Source: JAFGVL01 sp031553685
Lineage (GTDB): Bacteria > Bacteroidota > Bacteroidia > Bacteroidales > Paludibacteraceae
Direction: 5' to 3'
Length of the DNA stretch: 42,634 bases
Assembly (NCBI GenBank): GCA_031553685.1
Contig: JAVBLE010000029.1
Location: 1-42,634, forward strand
Part shown: piece after piece, positions 8,731-16,587 of the stretch
Numbering within the stretch: position 1 is the first letter of the stretch
Layout of the letters: the number at the start of each line of letters is the position of its first letter
The notes under the pieces: generated by a model
What the model saw: only the letters and a program-made list of their open reading frames with translations
The model's database searches: none
Told to the model about the DNA's origin: nothing
Translations under genes and position numbers: made by a program

Positions 8731-9294
8731 TTATTTTCTAATAATTTCAATCTCATTTCCTACACCCAGTTTGATAACAGATGAAGGGCGAGCAGGCACT
8801 TTTTCATCTTGCCGGAATTTTACCACATAATCGACCCATGAGATTATTTCTTTGTTTATTTCTGAAAATAAACTTGGCGAAGGTTGTCCGCTGATATTTG
8901 CCGAAGTGGAAACAACAGGGCGTTTGAACATGGCACAAAGTTTATTCGAAAATGCTTCGCTTGTAATCCGGATGCCTACGCTATTATCTTCGGACAAAAG
9001 GTTTGAGGCTAAATTCTTGGCATTCGGATAAATAATGGTCAACGGCTTATCCGTCAATTCGATTAAGTCCCACGCTATCTCGGGCACTTCGTCAACATAT
9101 CCTTGCAGCCTGCCTGCATTATCAAGCAACACAATAAGCGCTTTAGAGTCTGTTCGTTGTTTTATTTCATAAATGCGCCGTACTGCTTTTTCATTGGTGG
9201 CATCGCATCCCAGTCCCCAGATTGTGTCGGTTGGATATAAGATAATGCCGCCATTTTGCAACACTTCTATTGAATTTTTAATGTCATCAATCAT
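8731..9294 (-). CDS. L-threonylcarbamoyladenylate synthase (Sua5/YciO/YrdC family)
   Basis: 187 residues, the TsaC-like single-domain length without the extra Sua5 domain. It makes threonylcarbamoyl-AMP from Thr, bicarbonate and ATP, the first step of the universal t6A37 tRNA modification. Family signatures: GGIILYPTDTIWGLGCDA near the N-terminus, YEIKQRTDSKALIVLL (the KxR substrate-binding motif), VGIRIT and RPVVSTSANISGQPSP. The ATG at 9294 is preferred over one at 9324 because a TACATTTG -7 element lies between them (9314-9321), which would put the transcript start about 13 nt before 9294. The downstream sugar transferase follows after 27 bp. YciO-type paralogues look similar, but the KxR and SxN motifs favour the t6A enzyme. 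Confidence 0.93.
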   Translation of the reverse strand: MIDDIKNSIEVLQNGGIILYPTDTIWGLGCDATNEKAVRRIYEIKQRTDSKALIVLLDNAGRLQGYVDEVPEIAWDLIELTDKPLTIIYPNAKNLASNLLSEDNSVGIRITSEAFSNKLCAMFKRPVVSTSANISGQPSPSLFSEINKEIISWVDYVVKFRQDEKVPARPSSVIKLGVGNEIEIIRK

Positions 9295-9313
9295 AAAAAT
9301 CGTATCAAACATG

Positions 9314-9321
9314 CAAATGTA
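9314..9321 (-). promoter_or_regulatory. -7 element (TACATTTG) upstream of the t6A synthase gene
   Basis: TACATTTG on the minus strand, about 20 nt before the ATG at 9294. No TTTG lies at the expected 19-nt distance, so only the -7 half is supported. Its position rules out the longer reading starting at 9324. Confidence 0.5.
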
Positions 9322-9415
9322 CACAAAAAAATCAAAGCATTTTTAAAAAAATGTTTTCCCCATAAATGTGTTATACAACAGGTTTTTGCTATTTCACAGC
9401 TCGTCGAAATTTTGT

Positions 9416-9423
9416 TATCTTTG
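9416..9423 (+). promoter_or_regulatory. -7 element (TATCTTTG) far upstream of recJ
   Basis: TATCTTTG matches TAnnTTTG, but the -33 half is not at the standard distance. It lies about 180 nt before recJ. If used it gives a long leader containing a 17-codon open frame (9444-9497) and a duplicated AATATCTTTTGAG word (9538-9550, 9564-9576). Low certainty. Confidence 0.35.
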
Positions 9424-9601
9424 TAGGCTCGTTTTTGCGTAGCATGGAAATATTGTCCAAAATATTGCAGAAACGCTTTAAACAGGCTCTTTCTTAGGTT
9501 CTTTATTTTGCTCAATCCGGATGAAATAATGCAGATGAATATCTTTTGAGCAGTTTTTGAGCCAATATCTTTTGAGAAAAGAAAAATAAAAAAATATATA
9601 C

Positions 9602-11332
9602 ATGGCGAATAAATGGAACTTTTATTCCTTAACCAATGAACAAGAACAACAAAAACAAACATTAGCCACAGAATTAAGTATTAGTCCCGTACTTGCACAA
9701 TTGCTTGTACAGCGCGGAATTACAACTTTTGAAGAAGCTAAGAAGTTTTTTCGTCCGCAACTGCACGACTTACATGATCCATTCTTGATGAAAGATATGG
9801 ATAAAGCCGTCGAACGGTTGAATAAGGCATTGAGGAATAAAGAGAAAATTTTAGTGTATGGCGATTATGATGTTGATGGAACAACAGCAGTTGCTTTGGT
9901 TTTCAAGGTTTTAAAAGGAATTTATAGCGATGTTGATTTTTATCTGCCCGACCGTTTTAAAGAAGGTTACGGCGTGTCGTATGACGGAATCAACTATGCT
10001 GCCGAAAATGGATTTTCGCTCATTATAGCATTGGATTGTGGAATTAAAGCAATCGAAAAAATTGATTATGCCCTGGAAAGAGGTATTGAATTTATTATTT
10101 GCGATCACCACACACCCGACCCCGAATTGCCAAAGGCTGTAGCTGTACTTAACCCCAAACGACCTGATTGCGAGTATCCTTACGAACACCTTTGTGGATG
10201 TGGCGTAGGATTTAAGTTCATGCAAGCTTTTGCTGCAAGTAATGCTATTCCTTTCAGCAAGCTTGTCCCTTTGCTCGACTTTGTTGCCGTTAGCATTGCT
10301 TCGGATATTGTCCCAATCACTGGCGAGAACCGGATTTTGGCATATTACGGGCTAAAGCAGCTCAACTCCAATCCAAACCTTGGACTGAAATCTATTATCG
10401 ATCTTATCGGGCTTGCCGGCAAAGAAATAACCATCAGTGATGTTGTTTTCAAAATAGGTCCTCGTATCAATGCTGCAGGACGCATTACCTCTGCTCTGGA
10501 AATAGTTGAACTGCTGGTTGCTAATGACGAAAAATTTGCCAAAGAGCGTTGCCTCGAAATTGACGACCATAACACTGCCCGAAAAGACCTTGACAAATCA
10601 ATTACCGACGAAGCTCTTGCTGTACTCGAAAACGATAATGATTTTGAAAGCAAAAAGTCGATTGTAGTGTATAATTCTACTTGGAGCAAAGGCGTAGTAG
10701 GCATTGTGGCTTCGCGCTTATCCGAAAACCATTGCCGCCCAACCATCGTGCTTACCCTTACCAACGGGATAGTAAGCGGTTCGGCGCGCTCGGTGCCCGG
10801 ATTTGACATTTACAAAGCCATCGAATCGTGTAAAGACTTGCTCGAAAATTTTGGTGGCCACATGTATGCTGCAGGGCTTTCGATGAAGGAAGAAAATGTA
10901 GAAGCTTTTTCACTTCGCTTCGAGGCTTTTGTGCAAGAAAACATTTTGCCCGAACAGCTTCATTCGCAAATAGATATTGATGTCGAAATTGATTTTAAAG
11001 AAATAACACCGAAGTTTTTTCGTGTACTCAAACAATTCAATCCTTTTGGTCCCGACAATATGAAACCTGTTTTTTGCACCCGCCGCGTGTACGACTATGG
11101 GCGAAGCTCTTTGGTAGGAAAAGACAAGGAACACTTAAAAATGGAATTGGTGGACAGCACAGCAAGTCAGGTGGTAATGAACGGAATCGCTTTTCGGATG
11201 AGTGAATTTTACGAACAGCTTAAAGCAAGCCGCTCTTTAGATATTTGTTATACTGTCGAAGAAAATACTTTTAATGGGAATACTTCAATACAGTTAATGA
11301 TACGCGATATAAAAGCAAACGAAGACAAATAA
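9602..11332 (+). CDS. recJ: Single-stranded-DNA-specific exonuclease RecJ
   Basis: 576 residues, the usual RecJ length. It is a 5'-3' ssDNA exonuclease acting in RecF-pathway recombination and in mismatch and base-excision repair. DHH phosphoesterase motifs are complete: VYGDYDVDGTTA (motif I, ~85-96), ALDCGI (~143-148), ICDHHTPDPELP (DHH at 168-170), LCGCGVGFKFMQ and ASDIVPI. The DHHA1 nucleic-acid-binding region carries SGSARSVPGFD and NFGGHMYAAGLSM. The C-terminal OB region (FNPFGPDNMKPVF) is present. The next gene downstream is priA, another replication/repair function, separated by a terminator and its own promoter. Confidence 0.96.
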   Translation: MANKWNFYSLTNEQEQQKQTLATELSISPVLAQLLVQRGITTFEEAKKFFRPQLHDLHDPFLMKDMDKAVERLNKALRNKEKILVYGDYDVDGTTAVALVFKVLKGIYSDVDFYLPDRFKEGYGVSYDGINYAAENGFSLIIALDCGIKAIEKIDYALERGIEFIICDHHTPDPELPKAVAVLNPKRPDCEYPYEHLCGCGVGFKFMQAFAASNAIPFSKLVPLLDFVAVSIASDIVPITGENRILAYYGLKQLNSNPNLGLKSIIDLIGLAGKEITISDVVFKIGPRINAAGRITSALEIVELLVANDEKFAKERCLEIDDHNTARKDLDKSITDEALAVLENDNDFESKKSIVVYNSTWSKGVVGIVASRLSENHCRPTIVLTLTNGIVSGSARSVPGFDIYKAIESCKDLLENFGGHMYAAGLSMKEENVEAFSLRFEAFVQENILPEQLHSQIDIDVEIDFKEITPKFFRVLKQFNPFGPDNMKPVFCTRRVYDYGRSSLVGKDKEHLKMELVDSTASQVVMNGIAFRMSEFYEQLKASRSLDICYTVEENTFNGNTSIQLMIRDIKANEDK

Positions 11333-11342
11333 AATCACTTTT

Positions 11343-11366
11343 AAGGCGGAATTATCCGCCTTTTTT
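11343..11366 (+). terminator. Rho-independent terminator of recJ
   Basis: AAGGCGGA (11343-11350), loop ATTA, TCCGCCTT (11355-11362), followed by a T-rich run. It begins 11 bp after the recJ stop codon. Confidence 0.85.
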
Positions 11367-11403
11367 ATTTTTTCTCTTTTCACAAAAAATCTTTCGAGAT
11401 TAT

Positions 11404-11411
11404 TATCTTTG
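11404..11411 (+). promoter_or_regulatory. -7 element (TATCTTTG) immediately before priA
   Basis: TATCTTTG ends only 5 nt before the priA ATG at 11417. With the usual spacing of Bacteroidota promoters this puts the transcript start at or next to the start codon. The -33 half is weak (TTTTC around 11377-11381). Confidence 0.5.
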
Positions 11412-11416
11412 CAATT

Positions 11417-13885
11417 ATGCCCACCATCTATCCATACGCCGATATTATCCTGCCGCTACCGTTGGCAAATACTTACACTTACGCCATTCCTGCCGAAATG
11501 CAAGAAGCGTTGCAAGTGGGTATGCGGGTAATGGTGCCACTGCAGCGCAAATTCTACACAGGCATTGTACTCTCGCTACACACCAACAAACCGGAAAGTT
11601 ACGAACTGAAAGAGATCCTTTCCATATTAGACGAACAGTCCATTGTACGCCGCCCGCAATTACAGTTTTGGGATTGGATTTCCAATTATTATCAAGCCTT
11701 TCTCGGTGATGTGTATAAAGCTGCTTTACCTTCGGGCCTCAAACTCGAAAGCGAGACACAGGTAACAATTAATCCCGATTTTGAAGCTGAAAACGAACCC
11801 TTGACCGAGCGCGAACGAAAAGTATTTTATTTTTTGGCAGATAAAAAATCAATCTCTATCCGGGATATTGAAAAAGAGTTAAGCATTAAAAACGCATTGC
11901 CCTTACTCAAACTAATGCTCGAAAAAGAGATTATTTTGATTGATGAAAAAATAATCGAATCCTACAAACCCCGCCGCGAAGATTTTGTGCAACTTGCCGA
12001 CGAGATGCATAATGAAGAAAACTTGCGGGCTGCATTCGATTTGCTCAAACGCTCGAAAAAACAGGAAGATTTGCTACTGCGCTACCTCGATTTTTCGCAC
12101 GCACATACGCGGGCAGAACATGTGGAAGTGAGCAAAAAAACATTGCTCGAATCGTCGGGAGCGAGTACAGCTATTTTGCAAGGATTGGTAGAAAAAAACA
12201 TTTTATCCGTTTATAAAAAAGAAATCGGGCGGCTCGACCTTTCAGTGCTCGAAACGCAAAAACCGAAGATACTCAACATCTTCCAGCATAAAGCATACAA
12301 CGAAGTGCTGGATAGTTTCCGAACCAAAAATGTAAGCCTGCTGCATGGTGTAACTTCGAGCGGAAAAACCGAAATCTACATTCACTTGATAGAACAAACA
12401 CTTAAACTCGGCAGGCAAGCCCTGTTTCTTTTGCCCGAAATTGCACTCACAGCACAATTGACAACTCGCCTCAAGCAAGTGTTTGGAAATAAAATCGGAG
12501 TCTATCACTCCAAATTTCCCGACGCGCAACGAGTTGAAATCTGGAATAATTTACTCTACAACAAGGGTTATGAAATAATTCTGGGAGTGCGATCGTCCAT
12601 TTTCCTGCCTTTCCGCGATTTGGGTTTAGTGATTGTGGACGAGGAGCATGAAAATACTTACAAACAATTTGATCCCGCACCGCGTTACCATGCCCGAAAC
12701 GCTGCCATTGTACTGGCTTCGCTGCATGGCGGCAAAGTGTTGTTGGGCACTGCCACGCCTTCGCTCGAATCATATAATAATGCGTTGACAGGCAAATATG
12801 GCTTAATTGAGCTTGTGCAACGCCACGAAGAAATAGCCTTACCCGAAATAATTGCCGTCGATACCAAAGAGATGCGGCGCAAAAAGCTGATGAAATCCGT
12901 TTTTTCGCCTTTATTATTAGAAAAAATAAACACGGCTTTGTCGCAGGGTGAACAAGTGATTTTATTTCAGAACCGCCGAGGATATTCCCCTTACATGGAA
13001 TGTCCCGCATGTGCCTATGTGCCCCGCTGTAAGAATTGCGATGTGAGCCTGACCATACACAAAGCCTTCAATTCACTCACCTGCCACTATTGTGGTTATA
13101 CAGAACGCATTCCGCACAAATGCCCCAATTGCAGCAGCGAAAAAATAGACCATCGAGGGTTTGGCACCGAGCGCATTGAGGACGAAATACAGGAAATATT
13201 TCCAACAGCACGCATCGCCCGCCTCGACCTCGATACTGCCCGTACACGCACAGCTTACGAACGGATTATTAGCGATTTCGAACAGGGAAAAGTTGATATT
13301 CTGGTTGGCACACAAATGATTTCCAAAGGACTCGATTTTGAACGCGTAAGTTTAGTTGGAATACTGAATGCTGACAATTTGCTGAATTTTCCTGACTTTC
13401 GTGCTCACGAGCGAGCGTTTCAATTAATGGCGCAAGTAAGCGGCCGTGCCGGACGCAAAGGCAAACGAGGTACTGTCGTCCTACAAACCTCCGATCCCAC
13501 GCACCCAATTATCCGGCAAGTGATAGCGAATGATTATAAAACCATGTTTGCTTCGCAGATGGAAGAACGGCATTTGTTTAAATATCCGCCCTACTATCGC
13601 CTTATTCGCATTGTATTGAAGCATAGAGATTTGCAAGTGCTGAACCATGCAGCCCGGCAAATGGCAGAACACCTGCGCGCAGCTTTCGGCAGTCGTGTGT
13701 TGGGACCCGACAATCCGCCCATTCCGCGCATTCAGAATATGTGTATCAAGCATATCCTGCTCAAAATAGAAGCCGACGCTTCGAACGAAAAAGCAAAGGA
13801 ACTGATTGCACAAAGTTCCCAACATATTCAAAGTTTGGATTTATTCAAATCGCTGCAAATTAACTTAGATGTTGATCCCATGTAG
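11417..13885 (+). CDS. priA: Primosomal protein N' / replication restart helicase PriA
   Basis: 822 residues. PriA recognises stalled forks and D-loops and reloads the replisome. The N-terminal 3'-DNA-binding domain (YPYADIILPLPLANTYTY, GMRVMVPL) is followed by a long winged-helix region. Next is the SF2 helicase core with Walker A GVTSSGKTE (311-319), the DEEH box (408-411) and GTATPSLES. The zinc-binding insert has all eight Cys at about 529, 532, 538, 541, 556, 559, 569 and 572. Motifs V/VI are LVGTQMISKGLDFERV and QVSGRAGRKGKRG. It lies between recJ and queC; its -7 element almost touches the ATG, so a leaderless message is likely. Confidence 0.96.
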   Translation: MPTIYPYADIILPLPLANTYTYAIPAEMQEALQVGMRVMVPLQRKFYTGIVLSLHTNKPESYELKEILSILDEQSIVRRPQLQFWDWISNYYQAFLGDVYKAALPSGLKLESETQVTINPDFEAENEPLTERERKVFYFLADKKSISIRDIEKELSIKNALPLLKLMLEKEIILIDEKIIESYKPRREDFVQLADEMHNEENLRAAFDLLKRSKKQEDLLLRYLDFSHAHTRAEHVEVSKKTLLESSGASTAILQGLVEKNILSVYKKEIGRLDLSVLETQKPKILNIFQHKAYNEVLDSFRTKNVSLLHGVTSSGKTEIYIHLIEQTLKLGRQALFLLPEIALTAQLTTRLKQVFGNKIGVYHSKFPDAQRVEIWNNLLYNKGYEIILGVRSSIFLPFRDLGLVIVDEEHENTYKQFDPAPRYHARNAAIVLASLHGGKVLLGTATPSLESYNNALTGKYGLIELVQRHEEIALPEIIAVDTKEMRRKKLMKSVFSPLLLEKINTALSQGEQVILFQNRRGYSPYMECPACAYVPRCKNCDVSLTIHKAFNSLTCHYCGYTERIPHKCPNCSSEKIDHRGFGTERIEDEIQEIFPTARIARLDLDTARTRTAYERIISDFEQGKVDILVGTQMISKGLDFERVSLVGILNADNLLNFPDFRAHERAFQLMAQVSGRAGRKGKRGTVVLQTSDPTHPIIRQVIANDYKTMFASQMEERHLFKYPPYYRLIRIVLKHRDLQVLNHAARQMAEHLRAAFGSRVLGPDNPPIPRIQNMCIKHILLKIEADASNEKAKELIAQSSQHIQSLDLFKSLQINLDVDPM

Positions 13886-13939
13886 ATTATCAAAGATAAG
13901 CAAAAACTTTTTGTGACCTTTGCATAACTCTTAGCGTTC

Positions 13940-13970
13940 TTTGTAGTAAATATTGAATTTTATATCTTTG
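13940..13970 (+). promoter_or_regulatory. Bacteroidota-type promoter of the que cluster
   Basis: TTTG (13940-13943), exactly 19 nt, then TATCTTTG (13963-13970), a perfect consensus. The queC ATG follows only 4 nt after the -7 element, so the message is predicted to be leaderless. Confidence 0.85.
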
Positions 13971-13974
13971 CATA

Positions 13975-14652
13975 ATGACTATAAATAAAAAAGCATATAT
14001 TCTTCTTTCCGGCGGGCAAGATTCGTTCACATGCCTCGTTTGGGCATTGCGACATTTTGCAGCCGTCGAAGCCATAAGTATTGCCTACAACCAAAAGCAC
14101 GCCAAAGAGTTGGAATATGCCAAACGCATTGCCGAACATTTTGGTATCGACCTTTTTGTATATAATATTGGCAATTTCATGAATTCTATCGCCAATAGTT
14201 CCCTGTTTGCCGGAAACGAGCATGGCGAAGCACACGAGCAGGCGGCTCATCTTCCGGCAAGCTTTGTGCCCAATCGCAACGGACTTTTTCTCACGATTAT
14301 TGCCAATCATGCTTACAAGAATAATGAGGAACATATCCATATCGTAACCGGTGTTTGCGAAACCGACTACTCAGGCTATCCCGATTGCCGCGACGAATAT
14401 ATCCAAGCCAAAGCCAAAGAATTGTCATTAGGGTTAGATAAACCCGTAACCATCCACACACCATTGATGTGGAAAACCAAAGCCGACGCTTTCCGCATGG
14501 TTTTCGAAGCCGGCAAATTACCCGAACTGATTGAAATGACGCTTACCTGCTACAATGGAGTAGAAACACTTCACGCATGGGGGCGCGGCTGTGGCGAATG
14601 TCCTTCGTGTAAGTTGCGGATGAATGGGTTTGAGGAATTTGAAGGAATATAG
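13975..14652 (+). CDS. queC: 7-cyano-7-deazaguanine synthase QueC
   Basis: 225 residues. It converts 7-carboxy-7-deazaguanine to preQ0 using ATP and ammonia. The N-terminal PP-loop reads LSGGQDSFTCL with SGGQDS at 12-17. The C-terminal zinc site has four Cys at about 192, 206, 209 and 212 (GRGCGECPSCKLR). Other family signatures are ETDYSGYPDCRDEY and HTPLMWKTKADAFRMV. It is the first gene of a queC-queE-queD-queF run, with only 6 bp before queE, and has a perfect promoter of its own. Confidence 0.96.
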   Translation: MTINKKAYILLSGGQDSFTCLVWALRHFAAVEAISIAYNQKHAKELEYAKRIAEHFGIDLFVYNIGNFMNSIANSSLFAGNEHGEAHEQAAHLPASFVPNRNGLFLTIIANHAYKNNEEHIHIVTGVCETDYSGYPDCRDEYIQAKAKELSLGLDKPVTIHTPLMWKTKADAFRMVFEAGKLPELIEMTLTCYNGVETLHAWGRGCGECPSCKLRMNGFEEFEGI

Positions 14653-14658
14653 AAAAAG

Positions 14659-15348
14659 ATGTATTACATTTCCGAAATATTCCAATCCATACAAGGCGAA
14701 GGCAACTGCGCCGGAGCAAACAGTTTATTTGTCCGGTTTCAGCATTGTAACCTGTCTTGCAGTTGGTGCGATACAAAATTTACCTGGCACAAAAATGACA
14801 AGTTGCAAGCCTTTACTGCCGATGAAGTAAAAGCAATGATTGCTCAATCGACTGCGCCTAATGTAATATTGACAGGAGGAGAACCCACATTATACGCATT
14901 GGATAAAATTGTAGTAGAAGGGAAAAAATATCATATCGAAACCAACGGAACAATTATTCCAACCAACCCAGTGGACATTACATTAAAAGACGGAAGCCGC
15001 TTTGCACGCGAAGCAATGGATGAGGCCGTGATCGAAAAATTCAATTGGGTAGTTTCCCCCAAAATGAACAACGCCGGACAAGAATTGAATGATAAAGCCA
15101 TGCGCTTTTTTGCCGGAAAGCGTTGGGGCATTTTTAAATTTATTATTCAAAATAAAAATGAAATAGCGGAAATAACAACCGTTTCCAAAAAATATACTAT
15201 TGACAAATCCCGTATCTATATCGGACTTGAAGGTTGCACCTCGCAATCTCAACTGCAACCTGATGTGGTAGATGAGATTGTGCAACAAGGCTATAATTTT
15301 TCACCCCGCTTGCATGTGCTTTTGTGGGGGAATAAAAGAGAGAGGTAA
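14659..15348 (+). CDS. queE: 7-carboxy-7-deazaguanine synthase QueE (radical SAM)
   Basis: 229 residues. It converts 6-carboxytetrahydropterin to 7-carboxy-7-deazaguanine by a radical SAM ring contraction. The substrate segment FQSIQGEGNCAGANSLFVRF precedes the 4Fe-4S cluster motif CNLSCSWC (C30, C34, C37; CxxxCxxC spacing). The SAM-binding region is VILTGGEPTLY, and SPKMNNAG and FKFIIQNKNE follow as in the family. It starts 6 bp after queC and almost certainly is co-transcribed with it. Confidence 0.95.
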   Translation: MYYISEIFQSIQGEGNCAGANSLFVRFQHCNLSCSWCDTKFTWHKNDKLQAFTADEVKAMIAQSTAPNVILTGGEPTLYALDKIVVEGKKYHIETNGTIIPTNPVDITLKDGSRFAREAMDEAVIEKFNWVVSPKMNNAGQELNDKAMRFFAGKRWGIFKFIIQNKNEIAEITTVSKKYTIDKSRIYIGLEGCTSQSQLQPDVVDEIVQQGYNFSPRLHVLLWGNKRER

Positions 15349-15351
15349 GAA

Positions 15352-15383
15352 GCCCCTCCCAACCTCCCCGAAGGGGAGGAGTT
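15352..15383. repeat. CCTCCCC-GAA-GGGGAGG palindromic repeat, copy 1
   Basis: CCTCCCC (15363-15369), loop GAA, GGGGAGG (15373-15379), preceded by GCCCCTCCCAA. An inverted relative lies at 15437-15466 and a related element at 37189-37229. These look like REP-type intergenic repeats. This one falls between queE and queD, where the pair can fold on each other. Confidence 0.7.
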
Positions 15384-15436
15384 AGAGACGGTTTAAGGTT
15401 CTGATTAAAATATTACAAAGTTATTTATAAACAATT

Positions 15437-15466
15437 CCCCTCCTTCGGAGGGGTTAGGGGAGGTTT
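15437..15466. repeat. CCCCTCC-TTC-GGAGGGG palindromic repeat, copy 2, abutting the queD start
   Basis: CCCCTCC (15437-15443), loop TTC, GGAGGGG (15447-15453), then TTAGGGGAGG. It is the inverted form of copy 1. Its last bases (AGGGGAGG, 15456-15463) end 5 nt before the queD ATG and would act as a Shine-Dalgarno-like stretch, unusual in this phylum. Confidence 0.7.
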
Positions 15467-15468
15467 TT

Positions 15469-15888
15469 ATGAAGTATGCAATAACCAAAGAATTCACATT
15501 CGAAGCAGCACACCGTTTGTTGCGCAACTATACAGGCAAGTGCCGCAATAATCATGGGCATTCGTTTAAAGTAAAAATATGGCTCGAAGGCGAAAGCTTG
15601 GACGACAAAGATATGCTGATCGACTTTCAGGAAACCAAAAAACTCAAAGCATGGATCGACGAATACCTCGACCATGCCACACTGCTTTGGAAAGAAGACC
15701 CAATGATTGACAGTCTACTATCTTTTGAAAATAAAGTATTAGTAACCGAAAAGAATCCAACTTCGGAGCATATTGCCGAACTGATCCTCGCCAAGGCCCA
15801 AGAGATTTTTAATGATTCGCGTGTACATGTGCAATGTATTGAAGTAAATGAAACTTGCACTACGGCTGCACGCATTTATCCAAATTAA
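15469..15888 (+). CDS. queD: 6-carboxy-5,6,7,8-tetrahydropterin synthase QueD
   Basis: 139 residues, PTPS/QueD fold. It converts 7,8-dihydroneopterin triphosphate to 6-carboxytetrahydropterin, the step before QueE. Zinc ligands are His15 (FEAAHRLL) and His29 and His31 in CRNNHGHSF, with catalytic Cys25 in the same motif; LDHATLLW and a C-terminal IEVNETCTTAA complete the active-site set. The CxxNHGH form fits QueD rather than eukaryotic-type PTPS. It is separated from queE by 120 bp holding an inverted pair of G/C-rich repeats, the second directly at its start codon. Confidence 0.95.
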   Translation: MKYAITKEFTFEAAHRLLRNYTGKCRNNHGHSFKVKIWLEGESLDDKDMLIDFQETKKLKAWIDEYLDHATLLWKEDPMIDSLLSFENKVLVTEKNPTSEHIAELILAKAQEIFNDSRVHVQCIEVNETCTTAARIYPN

Positions 15889-15953
15889 AGACAAAAGAGT
15901 AAAGACTAAAGAGCAAAGACAGTAAAAAAACCTCTATGTCTTTTGTCTTTATT
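15887..15953. repeat. Inverted repeat AAAGACAAAAG / CTTTTGTCTTT between queD and queF
   Basis: AAAGACAAAAG begins at the queD stop codon and its exact complement CTTTTGTCTTT lies at about 15943-15953; the interior repeats AAAGAC/AAAGAG several times. It could form a long A/T-rich hairpin but lacks a clean terminator shape. Probably another dispersed intergenic repeat. Confidence 0.5.
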
Positions 15954-15976
15954 CTTTTATCTAAAAATCTGTTTTT

Positions 15977-16354
15977 ATGCAAAATAAATTTCATCATTTA
16001 GGACACAAAAGTAACGGTCCTTGCAAAGAACTTGATACATTTCCTGCGCCGCCTAATGTGCAAGTAGTAAAGTTTGAAAGCGACGAATTGACCAGCTTTT
16101 GCCCGGTTACACACCAACCGGATTTTAATAAGGTAATAATCGAATTTTGCCCCGACAAGTTGTGTGTAGAAAGCAAAAGTTTGAAGTTATATTTATGGTC
16201 GTTTCGCGAAGAGGCTAAGTTTGCCGAAGCCCTTTCGGGCGAGATTGCCGATGATATTTTCAATGCCTTGCAACCGCATTGGGTTAAGATTACTTTGCTG
16301 CAAGGTGTTCGTGGTGGCATGCAACTTTCGGTAGTGGCAGAACGGAAAAAGTAA
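15977..16354 (+). CDS. queF: QueF-family 7-cyano-7-deazaguanine (preQ0) reductase, short divergent type
   Basis: 125 residues. QueF reduces preQ0 to preQ1 with two NADPH. The catalytic Cys42 and Asp49 are seen in SFCPVTHQPDF, and the family hallmark ESKSLKLYL is at 65-73. An FxE motif (FAE, 82-84) keeps the Glu, and RGG is at 112-114. Two differences from the Bacillus-type enzyme stand out: the usual TGQPD is THQPD, and the His of FHE is Ala. The protein is also shorter than the ~150-165 residues of the common unimodular type. The N-terminal GPCKELDTFPAPP and the LWSFRE form resemble a second QueF subfamily, so function is probably kept. Its place after queC-E-D supports preQ1 synthesis. A QueF-like enzyme with altered chemistry is less likely but possible. 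Confidence 0.85.
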   Translation: MQNKFHHLGHKSNGPCKELDTFPAPPNVQVVKFESDELTSFCPVTHQPDFNKVIIEFCPDKLCVESKSLKLYLWSFREEAKFAEALSGEIADDIFNALQPHWVKITLLQGVRGGMQLSVVAERKK

Positions 16355-16436
16355 TTTTACACAGAGGAATATTTCCTTTCTCATAGAGTTCTACTTTATA
16401 TTGCCGATAATGATAATGCTAAGTGACATTGAGAAT

Positions 16437-16497
16437 ACACAGAGGTGCATAGAGTTTTGAAAAATCAAAGATTTTTCTTCTCTGTGTACCTCTGTGT
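16437..16497. repeat. ACACAGAGG hairpin repeat
   Basis: ACACAGAGGTGCATAGAG (16437-16454) pairs with CTCTGTGTACCTCTGTGT (16480-16497), with an inner GAAAAATC/GATTTTTC stem. Partial copies of the word flank it (ACACAGAGGA near 16358, CTCTGTGTAAA near 16569). It fills the 233-bp gap between queF and the helicase gene. The long ACACAGAG hairpin is a recurring type of intergenic repeat in Bacteroidota. Confidence 0.65.
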
Positions 16498-16587
16498 TAA
16501 CTCAATTATGAGTTCGAATAAAAACTCTCTCAATCAATAATAAAACTTTACATCAAAACAATTTCTACTCTGTGTAAATATAAAACT

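Noticed and set aside
9444..9497. 17-codon open frame (MEILSKILQKRFKQALS) after a TATCTTTG element, considered as a leader peptide for recJ
   Set aside because: It has no regulatory codon run, no attenuator hairpin follows, and the -33 half of the promoter is missing. Chance is the simpler reading.
15352..15466. Tandem-like GC-rich palindromes considered as a short CRISPR array
   Set aside because: Only two copies in inverted orientation, no equal-length spacers and no cas genes; they fit palindromic intergenic repeats.
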